DNA of 64,000 nucleotides, from the NCBI RefSeq assembly GCF_000016785.1, contig NC_009486.1, forward strand, positions 372,001-436,000, written 5' to 3'. The position numbers were made by a program, and so were the translations under genes. The notes under the pieces are model-generated. The model ran no database searches and was not told the origin of the DNA. It saw nothing but the letters and a program-made list of their open reading frames with translations. Below, one piece after another: positions 47,419-56,916 of the stretch (position 1 is the first letter of the stretch; each line of letters starts with the position of its first letter). The stretch comes from Thermotoga petrophila RKU-1 (lineage in GTDB: Bacteria; Thermotogota; Thermotogae; Thermotogales; Thermotogaceae).

Positions 47419-48122
47419 TAAAGGTATCCCACCTCACGGTTTGCTACGGAGAACTCAAAGCGGTGGAGGATCTCTCCTTGGAGGTTCAAAGGGGAGAGAT
47501 CCTCTCCCTTGTGGGACCATCCGGATGTGGAAAGACCACCGTTGTGAAGGCTATTCTGGGATTGATTCCCTACGAGGGAAAGATAGAGATCTTCACATCT
47601 CGTCTCGGATACTGTCCTCAAAAGGATGTGCTGTTCGACTGGATGACCGCCTATGAGAACGCCGTGCTCCCACTCGTTCTCAGAAAAGAACTGCCGCCAT
47701 CAAACATAAAAGAATTGTTTGAACGATTCGGTCTTTCTGGCTTTGAAGAGAAAAGGCCGTACCAGCTGAGTGGCGGTATGAGGCAGAGACTGTCTCTTCT
47801 GAGGGCCGTTCTATCGGGCGAGGAGCTCCTCGTACTCGATGAACCTTTTTCTTCGGTAGATGCTTACACTCGAAAGAAACTCCAGATATGGCTTTCTGAG
47901 ATCGTACACAGGATGAAAAGTACGGTCGTACTCATCACTCACGACGTGGAGGAAGCGGTCTTCCTTTCAGACAGAATATTGATCCTCTCCGATCGCCCCG
48001 CAAGGATTTTGAAGGAAATACGCGTGCCGTTTCCAAAGCCGAGAACCATAAAAACTTTTTCCGATCCTCGTTTCTCAGAAATAGAAGAAGAGGTGCTGGA
48101 GACTCTCATGAATCAACCCTGA
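47415..48122 (+). CDS. thiZ: ABC transporter ATPase, ThiZ/SsuB-like
   Basis: GTG overlaps the binding-protein stop (GTGA), with no clear ribosome site, so translation is coupled. The 235-residue ATPase has Walker A GPSGCGKT near 34-41, Q-loop CPQKD, signature LSGGMRQR, Walker B LLVLDEPFSSVD, and a switch His in THDVEEA. Its 3' end overlaps the 1415-residue gene on the other strand by 17 bases. Confidence 0.92.
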   Translation: MIKVSHLTVCYGELKAVEDLSLEVQRGEILSLVGPSGCGKTTVVKAILGLIPYEGKIEIFTSRLGYCPQKDVLFDWMTAYENAVLPLVLRKELPPSNIKELFERFGLSGFEEKRPYQLSGGMRQRLSLLRAVLSGEELLVLDEPFSSVDAYTRKKLQIWLSEIVHRMKSTVVLITHDVEEAVFLSDRILILSDRPARILKEIRVPFPKPRTIKTFSDPRFSEIEEEVLETLMNQP

Positions 48123-51100
48123 TATTTTCAGGGAGAGTCTCTTCAGTTTCCTCCAGGGTGTTCTCCGTGTTCAGCAGACCGTTCAGGTAGTTTCTCAATC
48201 TTCTGACCTGGAACATGAACGCCTCCAGCTTGCTCTGTACCGTTGGTGTGAACGGATTCCCATCGGACTCTATGTGTATCACGGGAAGGTCTCCGAACTC
48301 GTCCAGCACTTTTCTCAAAACTCCTGTGGTCTCTCTTTTTTGTTCTTTCAAGCCTCTCTTCACGATTGCTTCCGCTATCCTGCTCGGCATGCAACCAAAT
48401 GGTCCTATGGAGATGATACCATCGTAGTGGTTCACGATTTCATGAAGTACAGTTCCTATGGTGAGGATCGCTTCTCCGGTGAGTTTCGGATTGAGATAGT
48501 CTTTCGCCGATTCAACGATGGCTTCCACATCCACCATCCGAGCCCTGTAAAAACCACTCTTCTCCAAGGTTTTTTTCACTCTTTTCTCTATGTACCTTTT
48601 CACGAGGATCTCGATTCGTTTCTTCAGTCTGTCTACTCGGGTAGAATTCGGAGAGATCAACCTGTTGAGGTACAGATAATCCGTGTAATAGATCCACTCG
48701 TGAACCGGCGATATGTGCATGATGATGCCGTTCCTCTCCATCAGGTTTTCGAGGTATTTCCTGGAGAACTCGTCCCTTCTCACATAGATTTCTCCTGTTA
48801 GGAGAACCTTCGGCGCTTTCTCGTAATCCATGATCATCTCAACACCCGAAAGTATCTTTGAGACTTCATCGAGTGTTTTGAAAAAGTCCCTGAGGGAATC
48901 ATTCGCAAGGCTGATCAATATCTTTTCCCTGCATCCTTCCAGGACTTTTCTCGCTTCTTCTTTGTCCCTTGCCAGTGTCATCACGGCGCGTTCCACGTCG
49001 AAGAACACGTCAGAAACAACAACCGCCAACCATGCCCTGATTCTGAAAGCGATACCAAGCCCCGCGTAGGCGTTTTCGGAATTCAACCCGAAGAGCGTCA
49101 CGTTCCTTACGTTGTTCCTGTCAAGCCACAGATTCATGAAGACATTGTACTGTCCAAAACGGCACGGTCCCATCGTCTCCGGCATGAAATAAAGCACGAT
49201 CTCGTCATCGGTTACCTTCTCTCTGATGTACTTTATGAGACTCCCAAGAGTGAGATGAAGAGGGAGACACTCTTTTGAAAGAGAGTTCCCCCTACCGAGT
49301 TTGAACTCCTCAACGTCCGGTGGAGGACACACGTCGGATTTGACACCGTAGTATCTGAAAGCCGCGGAGAGACACTGAGACCCGAATTGGCCCATCGACG
49401 GGAAAACAACTTTCACCCTTTCATCGTTGAGTCTTAGTCTCTCTCCGTCCGGGGTGATCACATAGAGGGTGTTTTTCTCCAGCACCGTCCGGGGCCTTTC
49501 TGCACTCTTTCTTTCCTCGTTCCCTCTCTGCAACTTGAGGTAACTCTTCACAATGTCTATGAAAGCTTCGATTCTTGTTTCTATGCCCGCGTCCGCCGTG
49601 TGACTGTCAAGCTCCAGCACAAGCGACGGTTTCTTTGCCATTATGTCTCTGAAGTAAGAGATGATGAAGGAATCAGGACCACAACTGAAGTTGGTGATGT
49701 AAACTCCAAAGAGTTTTGGGTGCTTTTCGACGAATCGTGACGCTTTTAGAATCATCTCTCCCCATGACCAGTACATGTTTCTGTAGCCCTTTTCATCCTC
49801 GAAGGGTATGGAATCGAAGTTGATGATGGGAATTCCGCGAGTGGCAAATTTTTCGGGGACTCCCATGTTCGCATCAGAAGAAAAGGCGTTGTAAGATCTT
49901 CCGAAGAGAACAACTCCGAATTCCGATTCGTCAAGAACTTTCAAGAATTCATTCCATTGTTTCTTTATGAGATTGAACCTTTCGTTGAAAATCTTCCAGG
50001 CCTTTTCAAAGGCCCTTTCTCCTTCTTCGCGTGACCTTCCAAGCCTTTCGGCCACTCTGAGAAATTCTTCCTTCTCATCACCGCGCGAGAAATCGAAATA
50101 GCCCGTCACGAGCTTTTCTTCCAGTTCGGGAAACGCGGATGTGAGCCAATCAGCCTCGCTCTGAACAAAGGGACAGAAGACATTGTAGTTCTCCGAATTT
50201 TCCACTCTGATACCTCTCAGTCTTGGAACGAATATCAAATCGGGATTCTTCGAGATCAGATCGTACATGTAGCCATGGGAGAGTTCCACCGGGAAGCAGA
50301 ATTCGGAGTTCATCATCTCCCAGCCGCGTCTGTCGGACTTTTCGGGAACCACAACGTCGAAACCGAGTTCTGTAAGGAAGGTGTAGAAAAGCGGGAAAAG
50401 GTTGTTCATCGCCAAAGATCTGCTCAAACCGATGGTCTTTGTCCCCTTCACTTCACTCTCGAAGTGTAATATGTATTTCTCCCTGTTTTTGACGAAATTG
50501 TACTTCGTGCTGTCTACGCTGGTATGTCTCAGCACGTTCTCGTACTTGTTGCAGGCACCACCGAACGGGAACCGTTTTCCATCGATCTCTATGATCCTGA
50601 TCTCACACTTTCTATCACATTTTTCTTTTCCACCAGGGCAGATGAACGTTCCTCTGTATCTGACTTCTCTGGAGATCAATTCCTTCAGTTTGAACTCTTT
50701 CTTTTCCAGAAAACCGAGTTCAAGATTCTCTTTGGTGAGCAGAGCCACTCCATACGCACCCATCAAACCCGGGTGCGGGGGAACGACTATGTTTTTCCCA
50801 ACGAGGGCAGCCATGGCAACAGGCACCGCTTTGTTGTAGCAAACTCCACCCTGCATGAAGATCTTCTTTCCTACGGGCCGGCTTCCTTTCACCCTGTTCA
50901 AATAGTTCATACACACGGAGTACACAAGTCCGGCACATATGTCTTCTTTAGAGATCCCTTCGTTCACCGCCGTTTTGACGTCACTACCAATGAAGGCTGC
51001 GCACTGATCGCTGAAGTTCGGTGGATTTTCACCTCTCAGAGCGAGATCACCGATCTCGGTGTAGTGGACTCCAAGTGACTCTCCCGCTGCCTCTTCGAGG

Positions 51101-52353
51101 AAGGATCCCGTCCCGGCCGAACAGGCTTCGTTCATCGCGTAATCCGCCGGAACACCGTTCACCAGATAGGTGTACTTGGCATCTTGGCCACCTATCTCGA
51201 AGATCGTGTCCACCTCTGGATCGAAACGAGCAGCCGCCTTCGCGTGTGCCATTATCTCGTTGTACACAGCGTCGGTCTGAGAATACAGCCCAACGATCTT
51301 CCTCCCTGATCCTGTCACACCGAGTCCGATTATCTTCACTTTCGTCCCGTTGAGCTGTTCCAAAATAGAGGAGTAGCATTGCCGCGCCGCTCTTATGGGA
51401 TCTCCCAGAGTTCGAAGGTACACTCCCGCCAGGATGGCTTCATCATCGTATCTCATCAGCACTGCTTTCGTTGTGGTGGATCCAACGTCTATCCCCAGCA
51501 CGCACACATCTCCATCCCTTACCTCTTGAAACGGCATCTCCTTGAACTCGACCATGTGGAGGTACTTTTTGAGAGGTTCATGAGTGGGAAAACTGGTCAT
51601 CTTCTCTTTTTTGATTACGAAGGTCTTTTTCGATACCACTCTGTTCAGTTTTCCCCACAGGTAAGCCCCATAAGCCTCGAAGAACAGCGCTTCTTCCGGA
51701 ACGATCACTTCCAGAACCTTTTTCAGGTGCTTCAGCATGAGCTTGTTTCTCGTCGTTCCACCGACAAGGAGGATCTTCTTCACTCCTGCCTTGTGGGCCA
51801 GTTCCACTATCTTGTCGGCCATCACCTTTCCAAGTCCGTTCAGAACGAGTTCCTTTGGAACTCCTTTGTTCAGTGCGTGGGTACAATCGCTCTTGCAGAA
51901 AACGGTACACCTCGAGGAGAGTTCGTAGTAGTCTTCCACTTCGACACCGTTTGCTTCCTCAAGAGATATTCCCATCCTCTGAAGCTGCTGAAGGAAGAAC
52001 TCACCCGTTCCCGAGGCACACTTGCTACCCGTGTATATACCGGTTATGATTCCTTTATCGTTCACCCTGTAGAGAATGGTGTTCTCCCCACCGGCGCTGA
52101 CAACGGCTTCGACCTTTCCGTATTTTTTCATGAGATGCCTGTAGGCGATTTCCGTTGCCTCCGCTTCGGATATCTGAGGCAGATCTATTATTTCCCTTGT
52201 CTTTCGACCTGTGATGACCACGGGTCCTTCATCGAGAAAGGCGGGGACCATCATGGAAAGCAGAGCGAGGGGATCTCCGTTGTGAGGGAGATTTCCTTTC
52301 TCCCTTTCACCGCAGAATGAAACACTCGAGGAACCGATGCACACACCAGTCAT
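48106..52353 (-). CDS. Giant double 2-hydroxyacyl-CoA dehydratase activator fused to a dehydratase-like (DUF2229/HgdB-type) part
   Basis: The 1415-residue protein has three regions. Residues about 1-240 form a first ASKHA activator domain. Its start (VCIGSSSVSF) has lost the usual DxGSTxTK phosphate loop, but it keeps KCASGTGEFF and SSRCTVFCKSDC. Residues about 283-560 form a second, intact activator domain: GIDVGSTTTK at 287-296, IGGQDAKY, NEACSAGTGSFLEE and SDQCAAFIGSD, giving the ATP site and the two cysteines that hold the shared [4Fe-4S] cluster. The rest (about 590-1415) is DUF2229 and HgdB/BcrC-like, with many cysteines (ICPGGKEKCDRKCE, FCFPVE, FSCGPDS, KECLPLHLTLG). In known systems the activator drives one electron with ATP into the dehydratase or benzoyl-CoA reductase. 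Substrate unknown; such long fusions occur in anaerobes. Confidence 0.9.
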   Translation of the reverse strand: MTGVCIGSSSVSFCGEREKGNLPHNGDPLALLSMMVPAFLDEGPVVITGRKTREIIDLPQISEAEATEIAYRHLMKKYGKVEAVVSAGGENTILYRVNDKGIITGIYTGSKCASGTGEFFLQQLQRMGISLEEANGVEVEDYYELSSRCTVFCKSDCTHALNKGVPKELVLNGLGKVMADKIVELAHKAGVKKILLVGGTTRNKLMLKHLKKVLEVIVPEEALFFEAYGAYLWGKLNRVVSKKTFVIKKEKMTSFPTHEPLKKYLHMVEFKEMPFQEVRDGDVCVLGIDVGSTTTKAVLMRYDDEAILAGVYLRTLGDPIRAARQCYSSILEQLNGTKVKIIGLGVTGSGRKIVGLYSQTDAVYNEIMAHAKAAARFDPEVDTIFEIGGQDAKYTYLVNGVPADYAMNEACSAGTGSFLEEAAGESLGVHYTEIGDLALRGENPPNFSDQCAAFIGSDVKTAVNEGISKEDICAGLVYSVCMNYLNRVKGSRPVGKKIFMQGGVCYNKAVPVAMAALVGKNIVVPPHPGLMGAYGVALLTKENLELGFLEKKEFKLKELISREVRYRGTFICPGGKEKCDRKCEIRIIEIDGKRFPFGGACNKYENVLRHTSVDSTKYNFVKNREKYILHFESEVKGTKTIGLSRSLAMNNLFPLFYTFLTELGFDVVVPEKSDRRGWEMMNSEFCFPVELSHGYMYDLISKNPDLIFVPRLRGIRVENSENYNVFCPFVQSEADWLTSAFPELEEKLVTGYFDFSRGDEKEEFLRVAERLGRSREEGERAFEKAWKIFNERFNLIKKQWNEFLKVLDESEFGVVLFGRSYNAFSSDANMGVPEKFATRGIPIINFDSIPFEDEKGYRNMYWSWGEMILKASRFVEKHPKLFGVYITNFSCGPDSFIISYFRDIMAKKPSLVLELDSHTADAGIETRIEAFIDIVKSYLKLQRGNEERKSAERPRTVLEKNTLYVITPDGERLRLNDERVKVVFPSMGQFGSQCLSAAFRYYGVKSDVCPPPDVEEFKLGRGNSLSKECLPLHLTLGSLIKYIREKVTDDEIVLYFMPETMGPCRFGQYNVFMNLWLDRNNVRNVTLFGLNSENAYAGLGIAFRIRAWLAVVVSDVFFDVERAVMTLARDKEEARKVLEGCREKILISLANDSLRDFFKTLDEVSKILSGVEMIMDYEKAPKVLLTGEIYVRRDEFSRKYLENLMERNGIIMHISPVHEWIYYTDYLYLNRLISPNSTRVDRLKKRIEILVKRYIEKRVKKTLEKSGFYRARMVDVEAIVESAKDYLNPKLTGEAILTIGTVLHEIVNHYDGIISIGPFGCMPSRIAEAIVKRGLKEQKRETTGVLRKVLDEFGDLPVIHIESDGNPFTPTVQSKLEAFMFQVRRLRNYLNGLLNTENTLEETEETLPENIRVDS

Positions 52354-52373
52354 TCTACATCACCTCGTTGAAT

Positions 52374-52402
52374 ATTTTAACACCTAACGTTCATGTTCAC
52401 AA
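52374..52402 (-). promoter_or_regulatory. Promoter of the giant activator gene
   Basis: On the minus strand TTGTGA, 17 bases and TAAAAT lie 21 bases upstream of the ATG at 52353, with GAGGTGATGTAGA as ribosome site. Confidence 0.55.
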
Positions 52403-52410
52403 CTCACCTC

Positions 52411-52439
52411 TTGAAATCCTCTCCGGTCTGTGATATCAT
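52411..52439 (+). promoter_or_regulatory. Promoter of the tRNA-Lys-Leu-Gly cluster
   Basis: TTGAAA, 17 bases and TATCAT end 10 bases before the first base of tRNA-Lys. Confidence 0.75.
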
Positions 52440-52449
52440 TTGTACCGGC

Positions 52450-52525
52450 GACCCGGTAGCTCAGCAGGCAGAGCACCTGACTTTTAATCAGGGGGTCGTG
52501 GGTTCGAGTCCCACCCGGGTCACCA
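52450..52525 (+). tRNA. tRNA-Lys (anticodon TTT)
   Basis: The 76-base gene has acceptor GACCCGG with CCGGGTC, an anticodon loop ACTTTTAATC with TTT, GGTTCGAGTCC as T-loop, and an encoded CCA. U34 is a target of MnmA from this window. Confidence 0.98.
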
Positions 52526-52530
52526 GCGGT

Positions 52531-52617
52531 GCGAGAGTGGCGGAACTGGCAGACGCGCTGGACTTAGAATCCAGTGGGCTGAAGCCCGTGTGGGTTCAAG
52601 TCCCACCTCTCGCACCA
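52531..52617 (+). tRNA. tRNA-Leu (anticodon TAG)
   Basis: The 87-base gene has acceptor GCGAGAG with CTCTCGC. The anticodon loop is CTTAGAA with TAG. A long variable arm (TGGGCTGAAGCCCG) and encoded CCA follow, as expected for a class II tRNA-Leu reading CUA. Confidence 0.98.
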
Positions 52618-52628
52618 GGATAGAGCAG

Positions 52629-52703
52629 GCGGGTGTAGCTCAGTGGTAGAGCACCAGCTTGCCAAGCTGGGGGTCGCGGGTTCGAATCCCGTCGCCCGCT
52701 CCA
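52629..52703 (+). tRNA. tRNA-Gly (anticodon GCC)
   Basis: The 75-base gene has acceptor GCGGGTG with CGCCCGC, loop TTGCCAA with GCC, a normal T-arm and encoded CCA. Confidence 0.98.
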
Positions 52704-52710
52704 GACAAAA

Positions 52711-52740
52711 AAGAAGGGGGAATTTCCCCTTCTTCTTTTT
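52711..52740 (+). terminator. Terminator of the tRNA cluster
   Basis: AAGAAGGGG, a 6-base loop and CCCCTTCTT are followed by CTTTTTC. It separates the tRNAs from the DUF401 gene, which starts 27 bases later and may be reached by read-through. Confidence 0.8.
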
Positions 52741-52766
52741 CTTTATGTCGTGGAGGTAGAAGAGCA

Positions 52767-53915
52767 TTGAACACTCTATCGGTGTTGTTATCACTCTTCA
52801 CAGTCGTTGTTGTGCAGAGAGTTTTCAAAAAACTTTCCATTTCTCTGCTCTCTGGTGTCATCGTGATGGTTCTCTCTCTCAAGGTGAGAAACATTCCGGA
52901 AATTCTTTCCTGGACGATCTCTTCAGATTCCTTCTGGTCACTCATTGCGACGGTTTTTCTGATATACCTTCTTTCAGGAATGATGGAGAACTCAGGTGAT
53001 TACAACCGCTTTTCCGAGGAAATGCGAACTATCTTTTCAAATAACGTGGATTCGTTCGTTCCCGCTCTCATTGGTCTCATGCCGATGCCCGGTGGGGCTC
53101 TCTTCACAGCTCCCATAGTGAAGAATTCACTTCCCAAAGAGAATTCGTTGAAACTCGCCATCAAGAACTACTGGTTCAGACACACGATAGAATTCTTCTG
53201 GCCCATATATCCGGCTGTAGTGCTCGTTTCTGAACTCTCCAGGATTCATCCGGGAAGGGTATCTCTGACCCTCTTTCCCGTGTTCGTTGCAGCCTTCCTT
53301 CTGGGATGGCTTTTTTTCAACGGGAGGCAACTTCCCCGTCTATCTAAACCCAGATCGTTCTTCAACCTCCTACCACTGATACCCGTTCTGGGAACGGGTG
53401 TTCTCATACTCCTTTTCAAAGTTCCGGGCTGGTTCGCACTTCTTTTGAGCACTTCGGGCTACGCTGTGTTCAGAAGAAGATACCTTCTGAAGACTCTGAA
53501 GCAGGTTTTCAATAAGTGGGATGTTTTCCTTGTCCTCTTTCTTGTTTACATCTACAAGGTCATAGTTGAACACTCCGGCGTGGGTGAGGGTATCGCGGCG
53601 GAATTCGTCAGATGGAACTTGTCTCCCTGGATCCTTCTCATCTTTTTGCCTCTCGTGTCGGGAATCTCCACAGGTATCACGCAGGCAGCCGTTGGTATTT
53701 CTCTTCCTGTCTTGATGGAGGTGTTCAGTAGCACGTACGCCGTGTACACCTACATGTTCGCCGTGGGTGGTGTCATACTGTCTCCGGTTCATCTGTGTGT
53801 CGTGTTGTCTGCGAAATTCTTCGAGGTAGAGGTGTTCGACATTCTAAAGAAGGTGTTCCTCCCCCTGGTGTTGACTCTGAGTCTCGGCGTCCTCGTTTTG
53901 GGGGTGATTCTGTGA
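52767..53915 (+). CDS. DUF401 family membrane protein
   Basis: TTG at 52767 is chosen because GTGGAGGT lies 9 bases upstream. The open frame before it crosses the tRNA-Gly and its terminator. The 382-residue protein has about 9-11 membrane helices, with [16 protein letters not shown] and [14 protein letters not shown] as conserved-looking blocks of the DUF401 family. It may be a permease. It ends in a GTGA overlap with uvrA. Confidence 0.85.
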   Translation: MNTLSVLLSLFTVVVVQRVFKKLSISLLSGVIVMVLSLKVRNIPEILSWTISSDSFWSLIATVFLIYLLSGMMENSGDYNRFSEEMRTIFSNNVDSFVPALIGLMPMPGGALFTAPIVKNSLPKENSLKLAIKNYWFRHTIEFFWPIYPAVVLVSELSRIHPGRVSLTLFPVFVAAFLLGWLFFNGRQLPRLSKPRSFFNLLPLIPVLGTGVLILLFKVPGWFALLLSTSGYAVFRRRYLLKTLKQVFNKWDVFLVLFLVYIYKVIVEHSGVGEGIAAEFVRWNLSPWILLIFLPLVSGISTGITQAAVGISLPVLMEVFSSTYAVYTYMFAVGGVILSPVHLCVVLSAKFFEVEVFDILKKVFLPLVLTLSLGVLVLGVIL

Positions 53916-56662
53916 ACGAAATCGTAGTGAAGGGAGCAAGGGTTCACAATCTGAAGAACATAACCGTGAAGATCCCAAAGAATAAACTCGTTGTCATAAC
54001 AGGAGTTTCAGGATCGGGGAAATCTTCGCTCGCCATGGACACGATATACGCCGAAGGGCAGAGAAGATATCTGGAGTCACTTTCCACGTATGCGAGGCAA
54101 TTCCTCGGTAACCTGAAAAAACCCGATGTTGACGAGATAGAGGGACTTTCCCCCGCCATCGCCATAGATCAGAAGACCGTCTCTCACAATCCCAGATCGA
54201 CCGTTGGAACAGTGACGGAAATTTACGATTACCTGAGGGTGCTCTACGCGAGGATAGGAAAAGCCCACTGCCCTGAGTGTGGAAGACCTCTCGAAAAAAA
54301 GAGCATCGATGAGATCCTCCAGGATCTGTTCCATTCTTTCAAAGAGGGAAGTCGAATCTATATACTCGCACCGGTTGCAACGGAGAAGAAAGGAACGTTC
54401 AAAAAAGAGATCGAAGAGTTCATCTCCAAAGGATTCGCGAGAATAGAAATAGACGGCGAGATTTACAGGCTCGAGGAAGTGCCGGAACTCGACAAGAACA
54501 AACGGCACACCGTGAAACTGGTAGTCGATAGATTGATCCTTGAAACCAGAAACGAACACAGAATACTGGACAGTCTCGAAGTAGCGATGAGAGAGGGGAA
54601 AGGATTCGTTGAGATCAGAAACGTCGACACTGGAGAGAGCAAGATCTTCAGCGAAAACCTCATGTGCCCGGTGTGTGGTATCGGATTTCCAGAGATCACA
54701 CCAAAGCTGTTTTCTTTCAACAGCCCGTACGGTGCGTGTCCGAACTGTCACGGCCTCGGCTTCACATTCGAAGTGGATCCATCCCTCGTGATAGACGAGG
54801 AAAAAAGTGTTCCCGAGGGTGCGATCATTCCGTACAGATGGGACAGAAGGCTCTCAAGATGGGTCGCAAGGGAGATAGAAAGGCAAGGTGTTTCCCCTCA
54901 TCTTCCATTCAAGGATCTTCCTGAAGATGTGAAAGAGTTCGTCTTGTACGGAGATGACCGTTTCGAAGGAGTGGTTCCAAAAGTTCAAAGGTGGCACAGA
55001 GAAACGGAATCTCCTGAGATGAAAGAGTGGTTGGAAAAGAACTTCATCGTACAGAGAACCTGTTCCGTCTGCGGTGGGAAAAGGTTGAACAGGGAAGCCC
55101 TCTCTGTGAAGATAAACGGTCTGAACATACACGAGTTCACCGAGCTTTCTATCTCAGAAGAACTCGAATTTTTGAAGAATCTGAATCTCACCGAAAGAGA
55201 ACGAGAAATCGTGGGGGAACTCTTGAAGGAAATAGAAAAAAGGCTCGAATTCCTTGTGGACGTGGGTCTTGAGTATCTGTCCCTTTCCAGATCCGCCACC
55301 ACGCTCTCCGGAGGAGAATCTCAGAGAATAAGGCTCGCGACACAGATAGGTTCGGGTCTCACAGGAGTCATCTACGTCCTGGACGAACCGACTGTTGGAC
55401 TCCACCCGAGGGACACAGAACGCCTGATAAAGACCCTCAAAAAGCTCAGGGATCTTGGAAACACTGTGATAGTGGTGGAACACGACGAGGAAGTGATCAG
55501 AAGTGCTGACTACATCATAGACATCGGACCGGGTGGGGGAACGAACGGCGGTCGGGTCGTCTTCCAGGGTACCGTGGATGAACTCCTGAAGAATCCAGAC
55601 AGCTCTCTGACGGGTGAATACCTCTCGGGCAAAAGAAAGATCTCTGTAAACAAAGCGAGGCGGCTGCCTTACGCATCTTTGAAGATCAAAGGTGTTCGTC
55701 ACAACAACTTGAAGAACATAGACGTTGAGATTCCCCTCGGAGTTTTCGTCTGTGTCACGGGAGTGTCGGGATCCGGAAAATCTTCTCTCGTCATGGAAAC
55801 GCTCTATCCGGCGCTGATGAATCTTCTTCACAGAACCAAACTTCCGGCCGGCGAATTCGATTCGATCGAAGGTCACGAGAACATCGATAAGGTGATCGCG
55901 ATAGATCAATCTCCCATTGGAAGAACACCAAGGAGCAACCCGGCCACCTACACCAAGGTGTTCGACGAAATAAGAAGCCTCTTTGCCATGACCCCAGCTG
56001 CTAAGGCACGTGGTTACAACAAGAGCAGGTTCAGTTTCAATCTGAAAGGAGGAAGGTGCGAAGCCTGTCAGGGTCAGGGTTACGTGAAGATAGAGATGCT
56101 CTTCCTTCCCGATGTGTACGTGGAGTGCGATGTTTGCAAGGGAAAGAGATACAACAGAGAAACACTCGAGATAACCTACAAAGGAAAGAACATTTCTGAT
56201 ATACTCGATATGACGGTGGATGAAGCACTGGAGTTTTTCAAGAACATTCCCTCTATAAAGAGAACGCTTCAGGTCTTGCACGATGTGGGTCTGGGATACG
56301 TGAAACTCGGGCAACCAGCCACCACCCTCTCCGGTGGTGAGGCGCAGAGGATAAAGCTCGCGTCCGAGCTGAGAAAAAGGGACACGGGGAGAACCCTCTA
56401 CATACTCGACGAGCCAACTGTGGGCCTTCACTTTGAAGACGTGAGGAAACTTGTGGAGGTGCTCCACAGACTGGTAGACAGAGGCAACACCGTAATCGTG
56501 ATAGAACACAATCTCGACGTCATAAAGAACGCTGATTACATCATAGATCTCGGCCCTGAAGGTGGAAAAGAAGGCGGCTATATAGTCGCAGCGGGGACAC
56601 CCGAGGAAATAGCGAAGAATCCTCACTCTTACACCGGAAGATTCTTGAAGAACGTGTTATAA
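53912..56662 (+). CDS. uvrA: Excinuclease ABC subunit UvrA
   Basis: GTG at 53912 overlaps the DUF401 stop. The 916-residue protein has two ABC ATPase halves, with Walker [11 protein letters not shown] near 31-40 and again near 631, and signatures LSGGESQR and LSGGEAQR. Zinc motifs are CPECG near 117, CPVCG-CPNC near 250-280, and CEACQG-CDVCKG near 715-745. It finds bulky lesions with UvrB for repair. The length equals that of T. maritima UvrA. Confidence 0.97.
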   Translation: MNEIVVKGARVHNLKNITVKIPKNKLVVITGVSGSGKSSLAMDTIYAEGQRRYLESLSTYARQFLGNLKKPDVDEIEGLSPAIAIDQKTVSHNPRSTVGTVTEIYDYLRVLYARIGKAHCPECGRPLEKKSIDEILQDLFHSFKEGSRIYILAPVATEKKGTFKKEIEEFISKGFARIEIDGEIYRLEEVPELDKNKRHTVKLVVDRLILETRNEHRILDSLEVAMREGKGFVEIRNVDTGESKIFSENLMCPVCGIGFPEITPKLFSFNSPYGACPNCHGLGFTFEVDPSLVIDEEKSVPEGAIIPYRWDRRLSRWVAREIERQGVSPHLPFKDLPEDVKEFVLYGDDRFEGVVPKVQRWHRETESPEMKEWLEKNFIVQRTCSVCGGKRLNREALSVKINGLNIHEFTELSISEELEFLKNLNLTEREREIVGELLKEIEKRLEFLVDVGLEYLSLSRSATTLSGGESQRIRLATQIGSGLTGVIYVLDEPTVGLHPRDTERLIKTLKKLRDLGNTVIVVEHDEEVIRSADYIIDIGPGGGTNGGRVVFQGTVDELLKNPDSSLTGEYLSGKRKISVNKARRLPYASLKIKGVRHNNLKNIDVEIPLGVFVCVTGVSGSGKSSLVMETLYPALMNLLHRTKLPAGEFDSIEGHENIDKVIAIDQSPIGRTPRSNPATYTKVFDEIRSLFAMTPAAKARGYNKSRFSFNLKGGRCEACQGQGYVKIEMLFLPDVYVECDVCKGKRYNRETLEITYKGKNISDILDMTVDEALEFFKNIPSIKRTLQVLHDVGLGYVKLGQPATTLSGGEAQRIKLASELRKRDTGRTLYILDEPTVGLHFEDVRKLVEVLHRLVDRGNTVIVIEHNLDVIKNADYIIDLGPEGGKEGGYIVAAGTPEEIAKNPHSYTGRFLKNVL

Positions 56663-56681
56663 TGCCCAGGGAGGTGTAGTG

Positions 56682-56912
56682 ATGAAGACATTTTTTCTCA
56701 TCGTTCACACCATCATAAGCGTGGCTCTCATCTACATGGTCCAGGTACAGATGTCGAAATTCTCGGAGCTCGGTGGTGCCTTCGGAAGTGGAGGACTTCA
56801 CACCGTTTTTGGCAGAAGGAAGGGCCTCGACACCGGTGGAAAGATCACTCTTGTCCTGTCTGTACTCTTTTTCGTTTCCTGCGTGGTAACAGCCTTCGTT
56901 CTAACGAGGTGA
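56682..56912 (+). CDS. secG: Preprotein translocase subunit SecG
   Basis: ATG at 56682 follows GGGAGGTGTAGTG. The 76-residue protein has two membrane helices (about 2-22 and 54-74) joined by a Gly-rich loop (GGAFGSGGLHTVFGRRKG), as in SecG. It belongs to the SecYEG channel. It is followed by tyrS after 4 bases. Confidence 0.94.
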   Translation: MKTFFLIVHTIISVALIYMVQVQMSKFSELGGAFGSGGLHTVFGRRKGLDTGGKITLVLSVLFFVSCVVTAFVLTR

Positions 56913-56916
56913 TGGG

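Noticed and set aside
52393-52945. Open frames through the tRNA cluster on both strands
   Set aside because: They read through tRNA-Lys, -Leu and -Gly and the terminator; ERATGFEPATPS-type text is a tRNA artefact.
53795-53911. A longer UvrA start 39 codons upstream
   Set aside because: It lies inside DUF401. GTG at 53912 overlaps the DUF401 stop and gives the usual 916 residues.
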